A stretch of 64,000 bases of DNA from Vitis vinifera (taxonomy: Eukaryota > Streptophyta > Magnoliopsida > Vitales > Vitaceae), in contig NC_081818.1 of assembly GCF_030704535.1 (NCBI RefSeq), positions 5,776,501 through 5,840,500 on the forward strand. The letters run 5' to 3'. How positions within the stretch are numbered: the stretch's first letter is position 1; each line of letters begins with the position of its first letter. The notes under the pieces were generated by a model. That model was not told the origin of the DNA. It was given only the letters and a program-made list of their open reading frames with translations, and made no database searches. Shown piece after piece: positions 37,001 through 49,877 of the stretch. Both the position numbers and the translations under genes were made by a program.

Positions 37001-40000
37001 GTTTCAACTAAATACAAGCTGTGGAAAATTAAGTTGAGAATCCTTTCTAGTATCAAACAAACACAAGTTGGCAAATATCAAGTTGAGAATCTTTTCTGGT
37101 TCAACCACGTACAAGCTGGGTCCAGAAATCATAAATGAAGGCTCACCATAGTTTATGGTTCGAATGACCAAAGATTGTGGGTTTGCTAGCAGGAATATCG
37201 GGCCTTAGTTCTTGATATGGTCCTCAGATGGAGATTTTAATGCCATCACATACTAGAAGGAGAATCGAGGAAGCAAATACAAGGAACATTTACATCTAAA
37301 ATGAAAAATTCAAGAAACATCTCTTTACATTCCTAATAGCAACCATTCCCAGTCATAGGTAGGATTATTTCCTCTTTTTCTTTTTCTTTTTTTTTTGATC
37401 AGAAATGAAGAGAATGTATTAATAGAAGAAAAGATAGGAGAGAAGGATGAGATACAAGAGAAGGAAGAGATACAAGAGAAGGATGAAAACATTTCCTCTT
37501 TTTCCAACAAGGGTAAATAGAAATCCCTACCCATGGCCATCAACCCATCGGCTTTTGTGCCTAAATGGGACCATAATCAATCATATTTTGAAAATATGTA
37601 GCTCAAACACATTCCTTCAAGCCTGAGTTTGAGAAATGGATGTCAAAATATGGAGTCATAAAAGGGAAAGTTTAAGCTCAGGAGAAATCTACATCTTCTA
37701 AAGGTTATGACCAAATACTGGAAAAGAAAGTTTTGGGGAATTTAAAGATCCAAGAAATTAGATTACTATTTTTTGTTTCTTTAGCAATTTCCACGTGGCT
37801 GACATAAATTTAACTTAGTGTAAAACCCTACTATTTGAAGGCATTCCTCCATGGTTTAGCCTCATCAACCAACAAAGATTACCTCTCATAGCCATTCCTG
37901 TAACATGAATTTCATGAAAATTCTTGCAGTAAACGTCATTGGAAGTCTGAGCTTTCTCAACCCTTTTACTGATCCACTCTATATTTTTGTTCAACGATCA
38001 ATTTATTGAGTCGAAGTGAAAAGTAGACAAAAGGATGAGATATTCTTCCTAAATATGCAATCTAACCAACAAGGGAAGTGAAGGGAAAAAAATCTGAGAA
38101 CTCAACTCCACTAAAAAGGAATAGATTAAGCAATTAGAAATACCATCCCCTTCAAAGGATAGTAACTGCAAGGCCACCAATTTAGCCAGGAGATCCGTTA
38201 TATAGTTTGCTGAACAAGGGACACAACAGAAAGAAAACCCAATTCTCATATCAATATCGTTTACGGGGTGTAACTACATTTTCAAACTCCCAAATCCTTT
38301 TTCTCCTTTGATACCCAAGAGATGATAGTAGCAGAATCATCCTCCACCAGAAATTTAACATTCATAAAGGTTTTGCCTATAGGAAGCCTTCCAAAAGGGA
38401 AAAAGTGTCATCCAATGGATAAAAGAAGAATCTCAGCTTATTATCACTGTGATATCTAAATACAACCCTTATCCCCAGTTGTCCTGTATTTACATAGAGC
38501 AACCATCAAATTTCAACCGGAGGATGCCCACCAGAGATCCCCACTAAGCTTGAACCTCCAAAAGCTTCTCTTGGTGTTGCAGCCAAGGCTTCAATGTAGC
38601 AAGATCAAAACTCATTGGTTGACCTAAGAAAGCATCCAAAGCATATGCAAAGAGGAAGAAAGAAAGTGAACTTATTGCACATGGCTTCCAAAATCTTCAA
38701 ACTATTTTTCAAAATTTTGGCATTCCTCTAAAGCCAGATCACCCAAATGGTAGTGAGCTAGATCACTTGCTGCACCACTTGCCATAAAACTCTGCCCATG
38801 GATCAACCACAAAGCTCCAAAACACTATGATCATGCCAACCACACTCCTAGGTGTAATCCAATCAATCCTAACAAATCTAAAAACCCTGTGCCAAAGCCT
38901 AAACACTTAACAGTAAAGAGAGAGATGATCACCCACTTTGCCCCAACTCAAACACATAACATGTTAATCAGGGTTGAGGGCCTTACTTCGTCCCTTAAAC
39001 TACATCATGCCAATGGTGTTAACCTTTTTACCTGTCATCGACTAAGGAAGACTTTGACTATAGGTCTTTGGCTAACTGAGTAAGACTGGCTGGGTTAGAG
39101 CATGTTGGATTCCACAGGAACAATAGAACGACCAACTTGAGAAGGAACCCAAGGAAATAAAAAACTATAACCTCTCCTCAGGAGAAAGAAGACAATATAT
39201 ACACATGTCGTAAAGATGAAAAAAGCACAAAGAACCCAATGATTTCATGATTGGGTAAATTAAACAGAAGTTAAAATTCAAAGACAATGAAGGGGAGAAC
39301 TGTTCAAGGGTAGAACCAATGGTGGACTTCATAGGCCTTGAAATTGAATAAAGGTGGGGCAATTGAGATTGAAGAGATTTGTTCCCCCAACAAATCTTCC
39401 CAGAAAAGGTTTTCTTGATCCATCACCAACTGGATAAAAAATGCGAAGAGAAAATATGGGTAATAGCTTTCCAAGTACAATGGTGCAACCACCTAATTAT
39501 GGTTAGCATCTCAGCTGTTCGAATTCAAACCATAATGATCATAATAGATCTGTTTCATAGAGCATCACTTTCCTAGGAAATCTCAATAGCCACTTCCCAA
39601 GACAATTTTATTTTTTTACTTCAATTTATCAGCTTTAGCACCTTTCACTTGGGCTGCAATTTGTGTCAGTACAACCTGAGAACTGACTGCCAACTCCACC
39701 TTCAGTCAGTTTGGTTTCATTTTATATGCACATTTAGCTCAAGCTTGGTACAGTTTCTGATTGACATGATATTTGGCAGGCACAAATGTCAAACGTCTAA
39801 AATTAACATCAACTTAATATAGGTTTTATATGTTTATAATGCAAACCCCATTTGAATTTCATATTTCAAGTCATTTTACTATAATTAAAACTAAAAAGGA
39901 AAAATAACAATGAATTGGTGGTGAAACCTCCAGATCAATAAAATCTCAACCCCACTTCTTGTATTCAGCACATATACATATTGGTTCAGGTTTGGGTTGA

Positions 40001-42305
40001 GAAGGATATCAGATCAGTTCAAACCACGGCAACTCAAGTTACAGACTACTTAATATTTATCAATTTGATTGCAATTCAATAACCACCTAACACCATGGAA
40101 AAACACCACCACCAACCATCATCTCGCAAATTTTTAGCCAACATTTCCATTTTTCTCCATTTTATCATTATCAATCATCACTATTTTTTTTTCCTTTAAT
40201 CAGAAACAGCATACCAAATTCCCATTGTGGAGCATTCCTTGTAATCAATCGTAGACCATGCCTTGTATATAAATTTAGTTGTATCAAAGTTATATTTATC
40301 TAACAAGCCATTCTAAATTCTCCTAATTTTAGGACATTCCTTTACCATTTCTTTTCTTAGTCTCATCAATCAAAATGCCACCTATGATTGTCATCCTATA
40401 AGGAACCTCATCTTGAACCCAAACAGCTAATTCATCCACCATTTGTTTAACAACTCTTTCTAGAAGAATTTTCCCCCAAATATAGAAGTGGAGAAATGTT
40501 ATTCACAAAGGAAATCTTGACACAAAAGAGCATGAGATACCCTTCCCAACAAGCAACTAAATCCTACCCCTGAGTAGAACCCAACTAAAAGCAAAAAGCT
40601 CAAGACCAAAAATAAACCTACTCCCTGAAAAGGTAGAATGACAGGTCCCTAGTCTGACAGAATCAAATTAAGACATATAGTCTCAAATTCCTTGGTAAGC
40701 TCACAGAAACCTCAAAAATTAAATTTGATTTTTCAACTCTTCTAGAGATGTTTTATCTGTCCTAAAAAATCATAATCCCCCGCTTAGTCTAAATCATCCA
40801 CATAATAGCAAGAAATGCACAATGCTAAAGAATGCTCATACCACCCTCCTGGGTTTTGGATAAGCAATGACCAGCATGTTTGGAGTTGCTCTTGAATGGC
40901 TCATAAATTACCTCCAAAAATGAAAATGCATTGCCGCAAGCTATCAGAAAATGGTCAATGGAGGAACATGTAATTAATAGATTCCCCATTCTGTTGACAA
41001 AGAATGCAATTGTCAAGGTCAATAGCTCTTTGAGTTCTCCCAAATTGAAGCATATTGTTAATATCTACCTTTATGAGACTATAACCATTTGGCCACTTTG
41101 TTTTCAGAGAACACACTTGTCAGGGGTGATTGCCCTTTGAATTCTACTCAATGGGACAATATTGTTAATATCCACTTTCATGTGACATTGCCCATGTGAA
41201 GACTTCAAGAAGACGAGAGGGTGGGGGGGAGGGGAGGAGATTTGGTTGGAAGTGGTGCAATTTAGAGTTACAAGCTAATTTGTCTGGATAAAACAAGTCA
41301 AGATATTCTTCTTAGAGATGAAGAGAAAGAAAGATTTTAAAGAAAAAGAACCTGATATGGCTATAGAACATCTCTCACTGAGGAAGATAGGGATAACACC
41401 ATGTTCTCAATGGATCCTAAAAAGGAAGCAATATCTTCTCAATCCATAGGTTAACAAGGTTTCCATGGAAGTTGAACTGCCGTGATCAAGATTTGTTGGA
41501 GAAGGAAGAAGGCTTGAAGCCTCTGAAGTACAAAGAGTTGTTAGTTTCATTGCAAGATTACTAGGATTTAAATTCAAATATGGATCTGCTTTTGAGCCAT
41601 TATCTGAGAGATATAAATACTTACTTTGCGTTCAAATTAGAAATCTGAACTCAATAATCAATCATTCAGTGTTTTAATGCGAGAAAACACACACATGTAG
41701 GGAATCAAATTCCACCTAGTGTAACACAGTGATACTTTACAAATTACACCATTCATGACTTCATGTGGGAGGGGCTCATGCTTTGCAAAGTTCTTCTCTT
41801 TCATGAGGGTAATGCATGGTAAATATCTCATTGATTGGATGTAAAAAGCCATCAGATCCAAAATCTGCAATTTCTTTTTATAGAAATATTAATGTGAGAC
41901 TCTAATAGAGCATTCTGAGGATAGAATGGCCCTCAAACTTGAATTAACTAGGCCTTTGGTATGCCTGATAGCATGAAATACACACATAATCCAACAATAG
42001 GCTAGAAAAAGATCTCTGAGACTAGCAAGAGAAGGAAAGTATTTCAGCTGAATGCTTACCAAAACTCTGGCAGCCAGAGCTTTAGAAGGGCCTCTGTTTG
42101 CAAGTGTGTTCAGAGCAACTTCAGCTGCAGCATGTTCTGCCTGTCTCAGAGTAGAGCAAAAGCTAGGGCTTTCAAATGTCTCTCCATTGAAGTTAACAGT
42201 TGCTTTAAATCTTGGGGCATGATCTGGTCCTTCCCGGATGCATGAATAAGATGGCAAATTGAAGCAACTTCTCTGAGCCAACTCTTGCAATTGGTTTTTA
42301 TACAT
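34051..42305 (-). CDS. Double-stranded RNA-binding protein of the plant DRB2/DRB3/DRB5 type
   Basis: Three coding exons: 42060-42305 (82 codons), 36544-36763 (73 codons plus 1 nt) and 34051-35216, giving 543 aa. DRB proteins partner Dicer-like enzymes; the DRB2/3/5 subgroup acts in miRNA and antiviral pathways. Residues 1-70 (MYKNQLQELAQRSCFNLPSY) and about 87-155 (VYKNLLQETAHRAGLNLPVY, then KKQAQKNAAMTAW) are two dsRNA-binding domains, each with the C-terminal basic/alanine helix. The long last exon is Pro/Ser-rich and disordered, with the subgroup's EEQEQVIIARVLASLR element and MAPAVQIRTVVPV motif near the C-terminus. The start ATG at 42303-42305 follows a likely acceptor (atacag|GC), implying a 5'-UTR intron. 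Coding intron 2 is 5.3 kb (36764-42059) and holds LINE remnants. Which of DRB2, 3 or 5 it is I cannot say. Confidence 0.92.
37375..38800 (-). pseudogene. LINE 3' end: RNase H-like domain and A-rich tail, in DRB intron
   Basis: Minus-strand translation over 38049-38540 gives, across frames, an RNase H-like (RVT_3) pattern: RLKFDGC-like start near 38515, an ATIISWVSK-like block near 38320 and FCCVPCSANYITDLLAKL (38150-38240). These motifs are typical of the C-terminus of plant L1-type LINE ORF2. Upstream 38550-38800 has the usual WxxWxERN-like linker in degraded form. The sequence near 37380-37400 ends in a run of A on the minus strand preceded by ttctcttcatttctgatc, typical of a LINE tail. Many stops; dead. 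Confidence 0.7.
40180..41060 (-). pseudogene. LINE remnant with zinc-binding (zf-RVT) region, in DRB intron
   Basis: On the minus strand 40920-41030 reads NCILCQQNGESINYMFLH in one frame, the zf-RVT pattern that lies between reverse transcriptase and RNase H in plant LINEs, with the next Cys replaced by a stop. An A-rich tail-like sequence (gattaaaggaaaaaaaaat) lies at about 40180-40200, so this may be a second LINE copy or part of the one at 37375-38800. Confidence 0.55.
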
Positions 42306-43760
42306 GCCTGTATACATGCCAATGTACATATAAAACAAATGAAATTAGATTTTCCCACTTTTAAAAGAAGACATAACAACAACCACAAGTATCCCCAAAT
42401 CTCAGTGTGTTGACAAAAATCCTCCAACTGAACAACACTATGTTGACAAAAATGCAACTTAAAATTCAATGTAAAATGGAAGGAGAACCCAATCCCAACT
42501 TACACCACTGTGTTTTCTGCTACAAATGTATAGCAGCCATACAGGAAGCATACCAGCTACACAAAAAGAAAAAGGGAAAACCGAGAAGAGGAGAAAAGGT
42601 AAAAAAAAAATTGATGGGAAAACTACAATGACTTAGAAGGAAGTCATGCATAAGTACTAAATTTATAAAAATTCTCTGCAAAAGGTGGTTCAAAGAGGGA
42701 AAAATATCATATGAAATTGTCTTCTATCCCTTTAAAGAAATTCAGTAACCATCTATTTGGTTCCTGAGACAGCAGGGAAAAGAAGAAAAATGAATTTCTG
42801 AATCTTGCATAGTCATTGTTCCGAATTTCCATTAAAAAGAGGAAAATTTCAGTAAACCAAACCAAATGATTGTATGAGGCTCAGCCTGATGAAGATTCTA
42901 ATTTCTCGTCTCCATAATTTCAAGTCTTTCTTTTCATGCATTTTCTCAGCAAACAAACACAGTATCATAAAAAAGACATTGAAAATCAACATAACATCAA
43001 TTCATAAAGAAGAATTCAATAGACAGATAAATAATTCCTTTTCCTGTTTGGTTACCAAGGAAAACTAAGACGAACACAGAAGTTGAAATCTCATCTCAAT
43101 GATTCGGTTTCCAAAAGCTTAAAAATTCACCTTCCAACTTAACCAAATAGTTGAATTGCCCTCAATTCAGTGGAATCTTGCCTTGTCGGATCACAAATAG
43201 TGAAAAATCTAAGACTAAAAAAATTTACATTCTTTCCTTTTCCGCATTTTCTCAGCAACCAAACAGAGCTTAAGATAGAATCAATCCGCATGAACCCTCT
43301 AAACCCCACCTCATTAAGATCCAACAATGACTGAATATACCGTAAGCCGCCCACCGTTGGTCGCGGAGAAAATAAAGGAAAAGAGAAGAAAACTCGATCC
43401 TCACATTATCCATTTTTCAAAGTGAATAGCACACTCCAAACTAAGTCAAATAATTGCATTACGTCACTCCCAAAGCTTTACTTCCTTTTCTCAGCAACCA
43501 AACAGAGCACAACCCCAAACCCACTAAAAAAGAAAACCCTAACAAAATGAAAAAAGTAGCCCAATAACAAAAGTGACAAGCGTTTGAAACTCTGGAGAAA
43601 GAGACTGACCTCTGTGGTCCTTGAAATTGTGTGATTATTAGGGAGTGTCAGAAAAATTTTCTCAGGAAAAAGACGGAAAATGTTTTGCTGAGAAAATGAA
43701 GTTGAGTAACAAACTAAAAATTTTCACGCCACTCCAAACTCTCTTTATTTGAGTGCCGAC
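42306..43760 (-). promoter_or_regulatory. DRB leader intron, leader exon and promoter
   Basis: A likely acceptor sits directly before the DRB start codon (atacag|GCATG) and a candidate donor near 43612 (ACAGAG|GTCAGT), so about 1.3 kb is probably a 5'-UTR intron with the transcription start above 43620. Inside, the phrase ttctcagcaaMcaaaca occurs three times (about 42945, 43247 and 43493). Splice sites are read by eye only; cDNA is not available. Confidence 0.45.
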
Positions 43761-43839
43761 GTAATGTAACCACTTACATCTAATATTTACCATGTGTCCA
43801 AACTATAGACTTCCAAAAGAAAATGATTGTGTTTTTCAA

Positions 43840-45850
43840 TCATTTTGGGTCTTTTTTTTTATTTTTATTTTTTATTTTTTTTTAATTTTAAAATATTAAT
43901 ATTAATATTAATATTATTATTATTTTAATGAATATATTATTTTATTTGTAAAGATGTTAATTATTAGGCACACAAAATAAATAATTATAGTTTAATTTGC
44001 AAAAGGTATTAAAAATATATAAATGGAAATTACTATTTATTAATTATTAATCAATGATTATTAATTTGTTAAATAATAATGACAAGAGCCATGAAATATG
44101 ATCTTATTGAAATAAATATCATAAAAGATCTTATAATAAATTTAGATAATAATCTAAAATTATACATAAAATAAATAATTGTATCTTTGACCCATTTGGT
44201 AGAATATTTTTAAAATAGTAAATTTAAAAATATTATTAATAACCGAGACTATCTATGAAACCCGAGTAAAGACATATTTAGTGAACTTTCCTTGTTTGAA
44301 AGTATATAGGTAAAAAGAATTTAAAACATAATAACATAAATATTAATACAAAAGATATGAAGTGAATAATGTTTTTAAAAATTTAGTGTTAAGTACTTTA
44401 TTTTATAGAAAATTAGTAAATAAGCATGATATTAATTTCAAAATTAATTTAATAAATTAGTATAACGTTTTAATTTAAAAGATGTTGAAATGATAAAGGT
44501 AAAGAAAATAGATCGTAAAAGGTCTTCTTTCCTTTCAATTATCTCGTAATATGTAGAATTAGTCACTAACTTAATTGTACCCGATATTAAATCCAATCCT
44601 AGAACACAATGAAGAGGTTCTTCTAGCCTATGTGGCCCAATACAAGGCACACAAATCACTAGCTTATTAAACCAATTAACACCCTAACATTGGTATTTAA
44701 CCTCAAGGCATATTGAAGTGACTGAGATATTATGAAAGTAGTGTGAGATGTGTACATGCATTCACTGGCCAAGAATACATTTGGTGGTAATTTTAGGAAA
44801 TATTTTTGGATTTTCTAATACTTGGAAACAACTCTTCTAATAACAATTTTCAAGTGTTAGAATCGTTAAAAATACTAGAAATATTAGAAACATTTCCTAA
44901 AATTATTGTCAAACAAGCTCTAAGTGTTTTTAAACAAGTCAAATGAGGAATTGATAGACCTCAAGTTCTTTAATGTCGCTTGATTTGAGCAGAGAGACCC
45001 ATGCCTTTCCTCCCCTTGACTTAAAGGCTCTAGCCACTCATAGTGGCCATAATGTCATCTACTTGATTCAATTGTTTTGTTGAGTAAAGCAAACAATTGG
45101 GTGAAGTAAAGCCTCTTTTCAACATGACTCAAATTGTTGGATGAACAAGGCTACTCCATTAGGGAAAGTAAGTGGGTATGTATTCTAGAAAATATAACTA
45201 GGCTGAGATGAGACCCCAGGGCTATACTTCATATTGATTACCATCCACTTTGAGAAAACTCGATTGCAAACTCATTTGTGGTTTTATACCTTTTAAGTAA
45301 CTCTAAAAACATAATATTTGTTGCGAAAGCCTAATCCCTTAGGTTTGCCCATCGTACTTGTTAAGTAGTAAATTTGAAGTCTTTGTGCCTAGGAACTCAA
45401 CCCAAAATATACAATTTGATTCAACCCATGAGAACAAGTAGGGTGCAAAATAGTAGGGGTGCATACTAATAGGGCATCTAAGAGCTCCTCATCTAGAAAT
45501 GAAGCTTTGAAGTGTATGTAGAGGAACTACACACTAGGAGTGGAGTGTGAATTGGAGGATGTCCTAGCTTGGAAAGCATCTTTAACATTTCCCCATTTTT
45601 AATGAATCTTTTTATAATTTTTTGTTTTGGTAAATTATAACTAAATCTCATGAAAATTTGTGGGATTGCTCTTCAATGAGTCAAGAATTCAAAAAAAAAA
45701 AAAAAGGGGTTTAGGCTTAGTTGGACATCTCTAATCCCCTCAACCAACCTCAAAATTAAAATTAAGTGAAATGGGGATGACATAGCCTAGTTTTATGTGA
45801 TTTTGCTCATTTGGCTCTAAAGCGAAATGACTACTCCTAAGGGGATTTTC
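43840..45850. other. Intergenic, AT-rich, no gene seen
   Basis: Long AT-rich stretch. The only structured item is the small inverted-repeat element at 44790-44930. Sequence from 44940 to 45850 is less AT-rich and may be an old transposon, but no domain or terminal repeat is readable. Confidence 0.5.
44790..44930. mobile_element. Small MITE (about 140 bp)
   Basis: Left end catttggtggtaattttagg (continuing aaatatttt) and right end gaaacatttcctaaaattat followed by tgtcaaa are inverted repeats of about 28 bp. The right-end phrase recurs at about 2805-2830 and related forms at 24440-24470. Confidence 0.55.
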
Positions 45851-45854
45851 TAAT

Positions 45855-47435
45855 TGTATAGGGACAAATTATGTCCACTTATTAATTGTCATGTGTCAAT
45901 TATTGACTAATGATATATTGACATGTCACATAAAATAGTCTAATAAATACAAAATCAAATAAATATTATAATTATACTAATTAATTATAATTATCATAAT
46001 AAATAAAATAATTATCTTTAGAAAATCAAGAGGTAGTATCAAAATAAGATTTTTCAACCCTCTTAATAGAGGGTTCTTTTCATTTCAAAGCACACTTGGA
46101 AGTTTGAAAAAAATTTAGAGAGCTCGTAAAGATTTTCCTTGAAAACTCAAGATTTCACTTCAAGAAATTTCATAGATTTTTTAAACAATCGAAGAAGATT
46201 TTAAAGATTTCTTGAAGAAATAAAAACATGAAGATTTCCTTTTATTAGAAGATTTCATAATCTATTATTTGTGGATGAAACCTCTTTTAATCTAAAATTA
46301 AGATTTCTTTATAATAAATGTATATTACATTATATGAAGTCTTAAAAAAATAAATTTAGTCATTAAGGAATTATATCTACTCATTATAATATATTCAAAG
46401 TTGTTAGAATTGAAGCAAATTCTAATTTCATGATAACTGAGTGAAAGTTACTTTATTTTCTAAGATAGTTGTGGTTTCTGAAGTAACTTCTCCCAAAAAT
46501 CTAGAAATCTCCTTAGAACTCCCGGGGCAAAGTAAAATAACATGGTTGAACAAGTAGAATCACAACTAGCCAAGTCTTAAGAAGTAGCTCTAAAATCTTC
46601 TTCCACTAAAAAAAGGCAACGAGTCTAGGAATTGATCTACACCACTATCTCCATGTGAGACCTTAAAAGTAACACAACCAACAAGTGATCATGTACTTCT
46701 AATAATATCATCATGTCTTCTAATACCATCATGTGAGTCATGATGACAAACTTAATTCAACTAGAAGAACAAATTCCTTAAATGGTAAAAAAGAAAAGGA
46801 TACCCAAATGGCTTTCTTCAAGAGCAAAATAAAAAGTACGAAAGAATCAAGCCAAATGGTTGTTGATTGTGTTTTGATTTTTAATTGGAAATAAAAAAAT
46901 TAAATAAAAAAGGTAGTAAAGCAAAGTTTAAAAAAATTGTAAACTCCACTCTCAAATTGTGCATGTGAACAAATTTTTAAAAGGGACATTTGTGGAGGGA
47001 CAAATTTTGTCTACTTATTAATTGCTACATGTCAATGGTTGACTAATAATAAATTGACATGTAATATAAAATAATTTGATAAATAAAAAATCAAATAAGT
47101 ATTATAACTATCATAATAAAAAAATTATAATAATTAAAATAAATGATAATCATCATAACAAATACCATTATTATCTTGAGAAAATCAAGAAATAATATTA
47201 AAATAAAATTTTCAATTGAGGAACGCTTGGAAGATGGAAGAAAATTTGAAGAGCTTTTGAAGATTTTCCTTGAAGACTCAGATTTCTTGAAAACCTCAAG
47301 AAAATTTGAAGATTTCTTGAAGATTTGAAAAAAATTCGAAGATTTCTTGAAAAAATGGAGACTTGAAGATTTTTTTTATTATTATTATTTATTGAAAGAC
47401 TTCTGATAAAACCTATCTTGATCCAAAATTAAGAA
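45855..47435 (+). mobile_element. Degraded short LTR element (two direct repeats of about 450 bp)
   Basis: Two diverged direct repeats, 45855-46308 and 46991-47435, start TGTATAGGGACAAATT and TGTGGAGGGACAAATT. They share the block with attaattg, catgtcaa, tattgacatgt, and later gaagattttccttgaa and agatttcttgaa. A purine-rich tract (aaaaggga) lies immediately before the second repeat, as expected for a polypurine tract before the 3' LTR. The 680 bp between has no long open frame, so this is a small non-autonomous LTR element. The right end is not well defined. Confidence 0.55.
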
Positions 47436-47439
47436 CTAA

Positions 47440-48860
47440 ATTGCTTAAAAAGTTGTTTTTGTCTTTATAAGATTAATCAAGGGGCATATTAGAGATTATT
47501 CCCTCAAATTTCAAATTTATAATTTTGTCCATGGTTTTTATCTTAGTTTACTTTTTAGTTGTTGGGAAATCGATGGGAAAGAGAAAGAAAAGTTGCAACT
47601 TTAGATATGATTATTACACTCAAATTGGTCTATTAAATGAGGTTGGGTTGGTTTTCCAATTATGAAAATGGTAGAGAAAGTACAAAAGTTAGATTTGGTT
47701 TCCGTTATCTTCCATTTGATTATCACGGAGTTAATAAAATAAGAAAAGAGAAGAAAGTTTGACCATCCGAACATGTTTGGTTTCGGGAAAATACAAAGAA
47801 AAAATAAAAGAAAATGAAAAATAAAAAAAACTAAAAAATAAATTTAAAGTTAATAAATTATTTTTATATATAATTTGAAACTCATTTTATTTATTTTAAT
47901 TCTTTGATAAAGATAATAAATAATTTGAAAATCAATAAGTTTTTAATTAATTTTAATTATATTAATTTATTTTTTGATATTTTTTGTAGTACAACCGAAT
48001 ATGAAAAAAATATTTTTTTTATCATTATTTTTCTTATTTCCTTGGAATCAAAGATAAGCTAAGTATGTCCAAGTTGAATTAGTAATTATATTTCTTAGTA
48101 TGAAAACAAAAGACAAGGCAAGTGTTTTGATCAAATTTCTTGTTAGTTTTCATAATTTGGCTACTAAGAAAGTAAGGAGAAAACTAACAAAAAGGAAAGA
48201 AAAGAAAATTCTGTGCAATTAATCAAACAAAATATCTATATATATATAAAGCATTTGAGATTTTACGTAGTTACTTTAATTAGAGTTATGAATTTGTAAT
48301 TTTTGGTCAAAATTAATTTCCATTTTATTATTTAGTTATATTTGAATTTTTTTTAAATATTAAAAAGATTAGTAAAATCATTGTCAAACACACTTTTAAT
48401 CCTTATTTAACGTATACATTAGACTCTATATCAAGGTGTCCACATGCTTAGACATATTTGAGAAAAATTGGTAATCATTCTAGATGCCAAATTGTAAATT
48501 ATAGAAGGTGGATCTTCAGGTCTATGTTTCTAATAGTTGGTTTTTAAAAACAATTTTTTAATGCTTTATAAAAACAAAAATGTTTAACAAATTGTTTTTA
48601 AAAATATAATTTTTTTTAAATAAGTTTAACTTGAAATTTTTGTCACCATCTTGGTTTTTAAAAAACTTTATTTGAATAAAATCCCCTTATATATCTAACC
48701 TCCATTATAATTCACAATGGGTGCATTTGGTAACAAGTTTAAAAATAAATAGAATTAAATCACAATACCATATAAAAAATATAAATTAAAATCTTTCTAA
48801 AAGTGAATTTCGAGAATGAGCTTTTTATTTTCATTCTTCTTTTTAGTAAATAACCTAAAA
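47440..48860. other. Intergenic, AT-rich
   Basis: No gene seen. 47770-48060 resembles the repeat at 15225-15540 (aacatgtttggtttcgg at the left, ccttggaatcaaagat at the right). Confidence 0.5.
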
Positions 48861-48867
48861 AAAAAAA

Positions 48868-49534
48868 GGGAAAATTATGTTTTGGGGGTAGATGGGCCCC
48901 CAAATTAACAAAAGGTCCGTATAACTCTTCAAATTGAGTTGAAGGATATGAAATAGTAACGGACAAATATACCCTTTAAGAACACATAAAATATTTTATA
49001 AAATTAAGTTAAATAATTTTTTTTAATAATTTTTTTTCAAAAATACTAAATTAAATAAAAGTAGTTTTCAAAAATATTAAATTAAATAATTTTTTTTTCA
49101 AAAATATTAAATTAATTTTTTTTCAAAAATATTAAATTAAATTAAAGTATTTAAAAAAAATATTAAATTAAATATTTTTTTAAATATTAAAAAATATTAA
49201 ATTAAATAAATTTATTTTTAAAAAATATTAAATTAAATAAAAGTATTTTAAAAAATATTAAATTACATAAAAGTATTTTAAAAAATATTAAATTACATAA
49301 AAGTATTTTAAAAAAACATTAAATTAAATAAAAAATATTAAATTAAATAAAAGTATTTTTCAAAAATATTAATTTTTTTTCTCAAAATCAACAAAGGGCA
49401 TTTTTGGAAATACTGAAGGATGATATCCTTCAACTCAATTTCCATACTTTTATCGGGTCTTGGGCTCAATTTGAAGAGTTACATGGACCTTTTGTTAATT
49501 TGGAGGCCCATCTACACCCAAAACATAATTCTCC
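48868..49534. mobile_element. Foldback DNA element with about 70-100 bp terminal inverted repeats
   Basis: The left end (48868 onward, AAAATTATGTTTTGGG then GTAGATGGGCC and CCAAATTAACAAAAGGTCC) is the inverse complement of the right end (to 49534; GGACCTTTTGTTAATTTGG, GGCCCATCTACACCCAAAAC). A shared internal part, aactcttcaaattgag and gttgaaggatat, continues the repeat. The core (49000-49380) is an imperfect tandem array of aaatattaaattaaataaaa-like units. Poly-A lies on both outer sides, so a target duplication cannot be read. Confidence 0.75.
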
Positions 49535-49877
49535 AAAAAAAAAAAAAAGTTGAATAAGGAATGGAATAAATTTCTTATTTTCAATCCTCTATCTAATTTA
49601 TGACTTAGAAAATTTTCAGCTAAGAAAGGCAAGCAAGACTGGAGAATCAATTGTGGAAACTTTCATCAACTAGAATATGGCCCATATGATCCTCACCCTT
49701 TCATCAAAATCACAAAACTTGGCAAAATAGTAAAAGCAATACCATTATTAGCTTCCATTACTTATTACAAAGATGGAGTACATGCCAATGACGAACATGC
49801 ATGGAACCACCCTTATTCACCAAGACATTAATGGAGTTGTCATAACATATATATATATTTATTTTTTTGGTCAGTTG

